Shown here in pieces: positions 53,196 through 60,000 of a stretch of 60,000 nucleotides of DNA (its first letter is position 1; each line of letters begins with the position of its first letter). The notes under the pieces are model-generated. The model worked only from the letters and a program-made list of their open reading frames with translations, was not told the origin of the DNA and did no database searches. The stretch is from Strigamia acuminata. Lineage: Eukaryota; Arthropoda; Chilopoda; Geophilomorpha; Linotaeniidae. The translations under genes and the position numbers were made by a program. Location: contig OX442315.1 in NCBI GenBank assembly GCA_949358305.1, positions 8,646,427-8,706,426 of the forward strand, given 5' to 3'.

Positions 53196-56100
53196 ATGGC
53201 GACTCCAGGCGAAAAGAGACCGAGAGGCAGACCAGCGAAGAGACGAGTGGCGATCGATCTACCAGCCGTGGATCAAGAAGTGACTGAGTCACAAGAACTG
53301 TTTGAAACTATGGATCAAACAGCTAACTGTAACTCGGCACAGTTAATCGTGAATGAATTCACGCAAGCGTTGGAGCGACAACAGCCATCCCCGCCCAGCG
53401 GCCAGTTGGACTTAAAAAATCCAACTGGAAGTGGCCGTTCCAAGTCGCAAAACGATGATTTGAATTTACGAATTCAATCATCAAGTGCGGAGCACTCGCT
53501 GAATTCATCACCGGTTCAAGGTGCAGCACAACAAGATTCTGAGAACTCCAATATGGAAGTTTCTCATTCTCCCGTGCGTGTTACCATGATGGACGCACTC
53601 CGTGAGCAAGCTAGGCTCGAGGGAGTAAAAGTCACTAGCGAAATGACTGTGGAACAAATCCACAAAGCTATGGTTCGCAAACAAAGCCAAAAAGACGTTG
53701 AAATCGTCAGAACAAGCTTGCAAGCAGAGTTCGAGCGAATGCGTGCAGAAATGCATCAGCAAAATGCCGAACTAAAACAACAACGTGCGAATGACCATGT
53801 TAAGTTGTTACAATTAGAACAGGAAAAAGCTTCCTGGCTAATTACTGACGAAGAGCAACAACAAAGGCTCGAGCAACTAAATCAAGCCCAAAAAGATTTA
53901 GAAATTGCTAATGAAAATTTGAGATTGGCCAACGCAAATTTGCGAGAAGCCAACACAAATTTAATGACTGCCGAACTAACCGCCCCAGTTCGAGCGAGGG
54001 AAGTAATTCCCTCCACTTCTCGAAATTACGAGAATCATGCTGCAGAGCAAGCAGCAAGAGCTAAGAGATTAGCACAACGAGAAAACGAAGTATTTCTCGC
54101 TCGACAGCAGTCCGTAATTGATGCTGGTCTAGCCGCCAAAAGTCAAAGTACTGCAGAGCAGTTATTACGTGCCGACTTAGCTGCGCAAGCTCGTGAAAAC
54201 GAAATTCTTCGCGCAGATCTATTGACGGTACAAGAGAACTTTGCAGTAGTAGTACAAAAAGTACAAGACGTTTGTGGCGAAGATAATTTTGCAAAGCCAG
54301 CCCCAGTTTTGCAAAAAGGTGCTTCCAAATCACCTGAGTTGATTGATTTAACATCAGCTAAACCAAAAGTCAGTCGACAATCAAGTTGGACTGACAGTGA
54401 TGACTCACGCAGTAGTCGTGGAAGCCGTAACAGTCATCACAGTCGCAAAAAGCGAAAGCGACAACCAGACCCGACCGAATATCATTCCCCAAAAGTTACG
54501 CAAGATTCGGATCGATTCTTTAGCAATAGCGACCGATTAATCGGAATGCTAGAGAAAAAGAATAAAGAACGTGAGAAACCACACGATCGTGGACGGTCAC
54601 ACGATAATCCGCGAGAAGGCTCACCAAAACGAGATTGTCATAACGACATCCGTGATGGGCCGAGATACCGTGGAAATCCGCCAGGTGGTGACCCACCAGG
54701 TGGAGATAGTTCAGATGGACATGGAGGTGGCCACTCACGTGACCACAATTCGAATGGCAATCGAAATGGAAGGGGACCACCAAATGGAGACCGTCGTCCG
54801 CCAGATGGCGACGATCCTCCGGACCCTGATCCGCCGCCAAATCCGAATCATGAATCTGCGTCAGATACAGATTCCTCACGTCCCAGTGTGAGAGGGCGAT
54901 CTCGTCACAGAACACGTAGTAGAACTCAAAGACCCGATTTCTACACGAAAGATGAGATTGACCAGTTGTTGAGGCAAAATGCTCAACAACAGCGAAAAAG
55001 CAGAAGGGATAAAATTATTTTGCAAAAAATAAGTGAATTTACTTCTGATAAATGGACTCATCAAACAACAGATGAAAAGTTCATTAGATGGGATCGAGTT
55101 ATCCCACATGCCTATAATGGAAATTGGCAAGCAGGGTCAAACCTCTTGCTGGAAATATTCGAACTAGGCAAAGTTCACAGTTTTAGCTGTGAAGGTGCAT
55201 TGGCCCATCTAGTACCAAGAATACTAGTTGGCGGTGTCAAGGAGTGGTTTCGCAGGAAAAACTTCACGAAGTGGGATGACTTCGTTAAACAATTTATGTT
55301 TAAATTTGGTGAATCGAGCGAAGACATCAAGACGCTCTGGAGATGTCTTAAGCAACGAAAAGGCGAAAGCTTACATTCGTACATGCTAAGAGCAGAGAAT
55401 CTGCTTGGCAGAATGCCACATGCTGTTACTGATGCAACAGCAGATGATCAGTTTAGAGCTGGCCTCACAGAATATAGTAAAAATATTCTGATGATGTCGG
55501 ACGCTCCCGACCCGGGGAAATTCTCCGAGTTAAACGAGTTCATGGAAGTCAATCAATTGCGCATTGACGAAAAGTACAAAGCTTATCTTACAGAAGCCGA
55601 AAGGTCAGCGTACTTAAAGCGAGAGAAAAGACTCGCTGAGCAAAACAATGAAACCTTTAATGGTTTGAAATTGTTGCAGCCACCTAGTTACGAAGACTTT
55701 CTAGACGAAGTGGATGAGAAGAGTTCGAAAAAAGAATCTTCCAAAAAGGACGTCAAAAATCCTCATTCAGTCCCTAAGTTACACGCAAATATAACTGGAG
55801 CTGAAACTCCGTCGTCTGAAGCTGAAGAAGCTGAAGAGGAGGAGGAAACAGGAGACGAGACGATGGCTTTATTGGCCAAAGCAGCGGCGTTGTTAGCAAA
55901 AAATAACCCCGTTGCGGGCAAATGGAAGCCAAGGATGAAACCAAAAAATGTTTCATTTGACGCATCAAAGGTGAATACCGAAAGGAATTCAAAGTCACCT
56001 GCGGTGTCGCCAGAGCGCCGGTCTGACGCTCGTTCTCGTTCTGCCTCGCCAGCAGCAACGAAAAAGAAATCGCCTGCCACTGATCCATGCAATTTATGCA

Positions 56101-56219
56101 AAAAATTAGGGCATTGGCAAAAAGACTGCCCTTCCTCTAAAAAGGACAAACCAGTGTCAACAGCTGAGTTTGAAAAAGCAGTCAAGATCATAACTGACAT
56201 GTTTCGAAAAAACTTGTAG
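53196..56219 (+). CDS. gag: Gag of element 2 (1007 aa, AT-hook, coiled coil, CCHC)
   Basis: Start ATG GCG ACT CCA, as in element 1. The N-terminus has a canonical AT-hook (KRPRGRPAKRR, residues about 7-17). Then follow a Q/E-rich coiled coil (about 145-285), an SR-rich patch (SRSSRGSRNSHHSRKKRKRQ), a G/P/D-rich linker, a capsid-like region (WDRVIPHAYNGNW ... WFRRKNFTKWDDFVKQFM ... SLHSYMLRAENLL), and the zinc knuckle CNLCKKLGHWQKDC. It ends AAC TTG TAG at the frameshift site. Confidence 0.93.
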   Translation: MATPGEKRPRGRPAKRRVAIDLPAVDQEVTESQELFETMDQTANCNSAQLIVNEFTQALERQQPSPPSGQLDLKNPTGSGRSKSQNDDLNLRIQSSSAEHSLNSSPVQGAAQQDSENSNMEVSHSPVRVTMMDALREQARLEGVKVTSEMTVEQIHKAMVRKQSQKDVEIVRTSLQAEFERMRAEMHQQNAELKQQRANDHVKLLQLEQEKASWLITDEEQQQRLEQLNQAQKDLEIANENLRLANANLREANTNLMTAELTAPVRAREVIPSTSRNYENHAAEQAARAKRLAQRENEVFLARQQSVIDAGLAAKSQSTAEQLLRADLAAQARENEILRADLLTVQENFAVVVQKVQDVCGEDNFAKPAPVLQKGASKSPELIDLTSAKPKVSRQSSWTDSDDSRSSRGSRNSHHSRKKRKRQPDPTEYHSPKVTQDSDRFFSNSDRLIGMLEKKNKEREKPHDRGRSHDNPREGSPKRDCHNDIRDGPRYRGNPPGGDPPGGDSSDGHGGGHSRDHNSNGNRNGRGPPNGDRRPPDGDDPPDPDPPPNPNHESASDTDSSRPSVRGRSRHRTRSRTQRPDFYTKDEIDQLLRQNAQQQRKSRRDKIILQKISEFTSDKWTHQTTDEKFIRWDRVIPHAYNGNWQAGSNLLLEIFELGKVHSFSCEGALAHLVPRILVGGVKEWFRRKNFTKWDDFVKQFMFKFGESSEDIKTLWRCLKQRKGESLHSYMLRAENLLGRMPHAVTDATADDQFRAGLTEYSKNILMMSDAPDPGKFSELNEFMEVNQLRIDEKYKAYLTEAERSAYLKREKRLAEQNNETFNGLKLLQPPSYEDFLDEVDEKSSKKESSKKDVKNPHSVPKLHANITGAETPSSEAEEAEEEEETGDETMALLAKAAALLAKNNPVAGKWKPRMKPKNVSFDASKVNTERNSKSPAVSPERRSDARSRSASPAATKKKSPATDPCNLCKKLGHWQKDCPSSKKDKPVSTAEFEKAVKIITDMFRKNL

Positions 56220-56253
56220 ACGCAGATCCATCAGGTCTAGTGGACGCTGCGTC
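56207..56253 (+). promoter_or_regulatory. Programmed -1 frameshift signal of element 2
   Basis: The slippery heptamer A AAA AAC (56207-56213) is in gag register CGA AAA AAC TTG TAG. Five bases on, GACGCAG (56219-56225) can pair with CTGCGTC (56247-56253). The -1 frame continues LVDADPSGLVDA into pol. Confidence 0.85.
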
Positions 56254-59200
56254 ACCTCCGAAATCGGAATCAGAGAATGAAAATCTGAAGATAATGGAAG
56301 ATGTTGGAGAAGTTATTGATGAATTAATTCGTCAAACAGAACTAAAAGAAAAAGGATCTCTTGATGTAAAAAAGGAGATTGTCGGCGAAACCCCGACTGA
56401 AGAAGACACTTCCAATATTCAAGATAAAGTCGAAGTTAAAGACGATAGACCAAGCTCAGTTCCAGAGACACCTGGAATTGAGGAGTGCATTAAGTTATTT
56501 GCAGCTACAACTCTTGATACCAATGAGTTATTAGATGAATTGCCTTTGGAGCCTCCAATTACAGTTCCTCATAAATTGCGCAAGTTTGAGTGCAAAGTGG
56601 CTGGAATACCAAACAGCCAAGACCTTCCGACGTTAAAGTTAGAAACGTTAAAAGGTGTAATAACCGGAATGTTGGACTCAGGAGCAAATAAAAGCTTCCT
56701 AGCCACTTCAGTTATTAATCAACTAGGTCTAGAAAAATATCTACGACCTATCGGACCTGGTGTCAGAGTTACGACGGCAAGTGAAGAAGTCACTCCAGAT
56801 GGAACCATCCATCTTTCATTTCGATGGACACATGGCACGTTACGTCATCCGTTCATCGTAATACCAAATAAGTATCCAATGGTACTATTGGGTTGCGATT
56901 TTATGAATAAATTAAAAATCCAACCTAATCCACAGACGATGTCTTGGAATTTCACGCAACCTATGGATGCAGATTTACCCTACATTCCACAAGCGTTGCT
57001 GGATCGTTATTTGGAGAAAATAGAGGAACCCGATTCCTCATTTATGACCTTTGCAAAAGCTTACGCTGCAAGTGTAACTCAAGGCAAAATTGATGAAGAG
57101 AATTTCATCCAAAAGTTAGTCGAAGAAGCTAACTTAAATTTGGAGCAATCCAAATTATTAGAAAAGATGTTATCCAAACATAAAAGGATTATTTCTAAAG
57201 ATCCAGGTAAAACACACCTGGTTAAGCACAAAATTGAGCTTGACACGGAGAAACCCATCCGTGTCCCCTTTAAGAGCATAAACCCTCAAAAAAGGGAAAT
57301 AATCAGACAACTTTGTCAAGACATGATTGACAAAGGCGTAGTCGTCAAAGCTGAAGGCGATTACGGAATGCGGCCAGTCCTAGTCATGCGACCAGGAAAC
57401 GACCCACGCTTGTGCATTGATTTTCGCCCCATCAATACACATACTAAGTACAACCCACCTCAAATGCCAACAATTGAGGAAATTCTGCGAGAAATCGGAG
57501 AATTCGAATGGGTCAGTACTATAGATCTGACCAAGGGATATTGGCAGATAGAATTGCGACCTGAAGACAGAGAAAAAACTGCCTTCTGGAGCCCAATGGG
57601 AAGACTAATGTTTTTAGTCATGCCTTTCGGATTAGTAAACGCACCAACTACTTTCCAAGAATTGATGGAAAAGGTTTTGGGTGACGTTTACAGAAAATTT
57701 GCATGGGCATATTTGGATGACATAATTGTTGTATCCAAATCGTTCGAAGAACACATTAAACATTTAGATATAGTGTTTAAAAAATTGGCAGAAGCTAATT
57801 TACATGCGCACCCTGGCAAGACGCATCTCTGTAGAAAGGAATTAATTTTTCTAGGCTACAAAGTAGGAGTAGAAGGACTTGCAGTAGACCCTAAAAAAGT
57901 CGCTGCAATTACGCAATTTCCTGCTCCTACCAATCTTAAGGAATTACAAAGATTTCTAGGCATGGTGAATTTCTTTCACCGCCTAATCAAGAATTTGGCC
58001 ACAGTGGCAGAACCACTAAGGCCACTCTTGAAGAAAGATGCGGAGTTCGATTGGGAACTGCATCATCAAGCAGCATTCGACGCAATAAAAGACCTGCTTA
58101 CGAATGCTGAAACAATGAAGATGCCTGACTTGTACATGCCATTTATTGTTCATACTGACGCCAGTAAACAAGGGTTGGGTGCAGCCCTTACACAAAAGAA
58201 AAATGTGGATGGCCAAGAAGTCGAAATGCCATGCGTGTATGCAAGCAGAAGCTTGCAACCCGCTGAAAAGAATTATACTGTGACAGAATTAGAATGTCTC
58301 GCAGTAGTATGGGGATTACGCAAATTTCGCCCATACTTAGAGTACACTACATTCACTGTACAAACGGATCACCAAGCACTTAGGTGGTTGATGTCGTTAT
58401 CTGACCCGTCGGGCAGATTAGCTCGTTGGCAAATGGAGCTGATGGCGTATTCGTTCGAAATACAATACGTCAAAGGTCCGCTAAATGTAATAGCAGACGC
58501 ATTGTCACGTGCACCTGTCAGCGCACCTGACGAACCAGAAGACGATGGCGATAATGATGATTTATTATCATATTGTCCATCTCCTTGCCGAAGTTGGCAA
58601 ATGGGAAAATTGAACGAATTACCCAAGTCAATAATAGTTAATGACGACGATCAAGCATTAATTAATTTTTGTATTAACATGCATGATCCGTCAGGAACCC
58701 CTGACGTCGAATTAAGAGCTATGATGGCTAAAAAATTCGAGCTGCCAACAACAAATGTTTTAATTAAAGCATTTGCAGCTAAAATTGCGAAGCAATTAGA
58801 ATGTGATCCTCCAACGAGAGATGACATTATTGCAGCGCAAAAAGCAGACGAATTTTGCCAACATATTCGCAATTACTTGCTAAACAAGCAATATCCAAGT
58901 TACATAGTAACTCGTCTTCAAAGAAGAAACTTTGAAAGACACGCGAGTACTTATCTCATTGAAGAAGATATGCTACTCCATTATCATCCTACCTCCACCG
59001 ATGAATTGGGAGAGGATGGTAGGGCACTTAAAGTTGTTGTGCCAAGAAAATTGATTTATAAAATCATTTGGTTGATGCACGGACATCCACTGTCCGGCCA
59101 CCCAGGCATTGCGAGGACAATGTACCGAACTCGAAGAGTTTATACCTGGAAAGGTATGAAACGTGATATTACACGTTTTATTCAACATTGTCAAGGATGT

Positions 59201-60000
59201 CAGGCATGTAAGCCGAGATCAAAGACCGAAATTGAAGGCGCTCAAATTGGACCATTTGGACCATTTGACTGCCTCAGTGTGGATTTGTCTGGTCCCAAAC
59301 CAAGAACCAGAAAAAACAATACCCACATTTGCGTCATCGTAGATGTCGCTACACATTGGCCCGAATTATTTCCAATGTGTAATCCAACGGCAATAAAAGT
59401 TGCCAACACAATTTATCACTTATCAATGACTTTCGGATTTCCGAGACAAATCATAAGTGATAATGGACCACAATTTCGATCACAGGTCTATAAAGAATTT
59501 TGCAAAAAATTCGACATGTCGCGAACACCGACATCGATTTATCATCCACAAAGCAATCCTGTGGAGAGAACCAATCGAGATATTAAATATTTAGTTTCGA
59601 TTTATTTAGATATTCATGACCAATGGGATGAGTATCTACGCGAATTTGCATTCAGTTTGAGAACAACTGTAACAAGAGGCAGAGATTATTCTCCTGCTTT
59701 CTTAAATTTTTTCCGAGAATTAAGAATTCCTTGGGATCCAAGAATTCCGGAAGGAATTTTAGTCATTGATCCAAAAAATCCGCATTTATATGTTCAGAAA
59801 TTAGAAACAATAATTGCAGAGACGTATCAGCATATGATGTCTCACGTCTTAGATTTGAGACGCCGTGTCGAAGCTGAAAAATCAGATAAGAAATTCGACA
59901 ACTTCAGACAAAATGATTTAGTCTGGCGAGAGTCTCATATTCTCTCAAATGCCGCTAAAGGAATAGCAGCAGGCATTTCACCGAAAAGGAATGGGCCTTA
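56213..60000 (+). CDS. pol: Pol polyprotein of element 2 (partial)
   Basis: Reached by -1 frameshift from gag, without its own ATG at the junction. I checked the frame at several points to position 60000, where it reads LSNAAKGIAAGISPKRNGP in line with element 1. Domains: protease MLDSGANKSF (about 56670), RT CIDFRPINTHT (about 57415), TIDLTKGYWQI, FGLVNAPTTF, catalytic YLDD (about 57710), RNase H HTDASKQGLG (about 58150), integrase zinc finger with [10 protein letters not shown] and CQGCQAC (about 59080-59210), core residues in [15 protein letters not shown] and NPVERTN. The GPY region is cut by the edge. Confidence 0.93.

Larger units (their letters stand above)
52123..60000 (+). mobile_element. 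Ty3/gypsy LTR retrotransposon (element 2), truncated by window edge
   Basis: Layout: 5' LTR 52123-53081, primer site 53084-53101, gag 53196-56219, -1 frameshift site 56207-56213, pol from 56213 to beyond 60000. It is clearly related to element 1 (same primer site, AT-hook gag, frameshift heptamer, pol order), but protein and LTR sequences are diverged, so it is a separate family. All frames seen are open. The 3' LTR and any third gene are off the window. The 4 bp before the LTR are AAAC. Confidence 0.93.

Overview
The window is nuclear DNA of an invertebrate animal, most likely an arthropod, but I could not place it to genus. Support: genes are split by very short GT-AG introns (about 50-80 nt); there is one eukaryotic tRNA gene; intergenic DNA is AT-rich and packed with LTR retrotransposons and inverted-repeat elements; and the three main host genes are SLC18-type vesicular amine transporters.

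Left part (1-40 kb): a tandem array of SLC18 (VMAT-like) transporter genes, all on the minus strand. Three copies are intact by conceptual splicing (A 1705-6055, 470 aa; B 12795-17228, 468 aa; C 21178-38676, 457 aa). Each has 12 coding exons with identical phases, and in each the first coding intron starts with GC rather than GT. Two decayed copies (11.6-11.9 kb and 19.6-20.3 kb) lie between them. Similar untranslated first exons lie upstream of each intact copy (10.17, 19.12 and 40.04 kb). The far left edge repeats sequence found upstream of gene A, so the array probably continues beyond the window.

Intron 7 of gene C is 14.2 kb long because a solo LTR (4-bp duplication GAAT) landed there and was then split by a complete 12.85-kb Ty3/gypsy element on the minus strand (duplication GCAC). 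The two 1084-bp LTRs look identical by eye. The element has a tRNA-Pro primer site, a long gag with an N-terminal AT-hook, a -1 frameshift site into pol, and a third, spliced, GC-rich gene downstream of pol that resembles no envelope protein. Its LTR carries five consecutive hairpins with different stems but one shared loop.

Right part (40-60 kb): a tRNA-Val(TAC); a leucine-rich-repeat gene with two broken relatives; a THAP-type zinc-finger fragment; a pair of tandem secreted lipocalin-like genes plus remnants of further copies; a decayed gypsy fragment between the pair; and, from 52.1 kb to the right edge, a second Ty3/gypsy element of the same lineage as the first. It sits in an exon of a third lipocalin-like copy and runs off the window inside integrase.

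Much of the remaining DNA is MITE-like inverted-repeat elements, several nested in one another, and short tandem repeats. Gene models rest on manual splicing and on recognising family motifs; no search was run.
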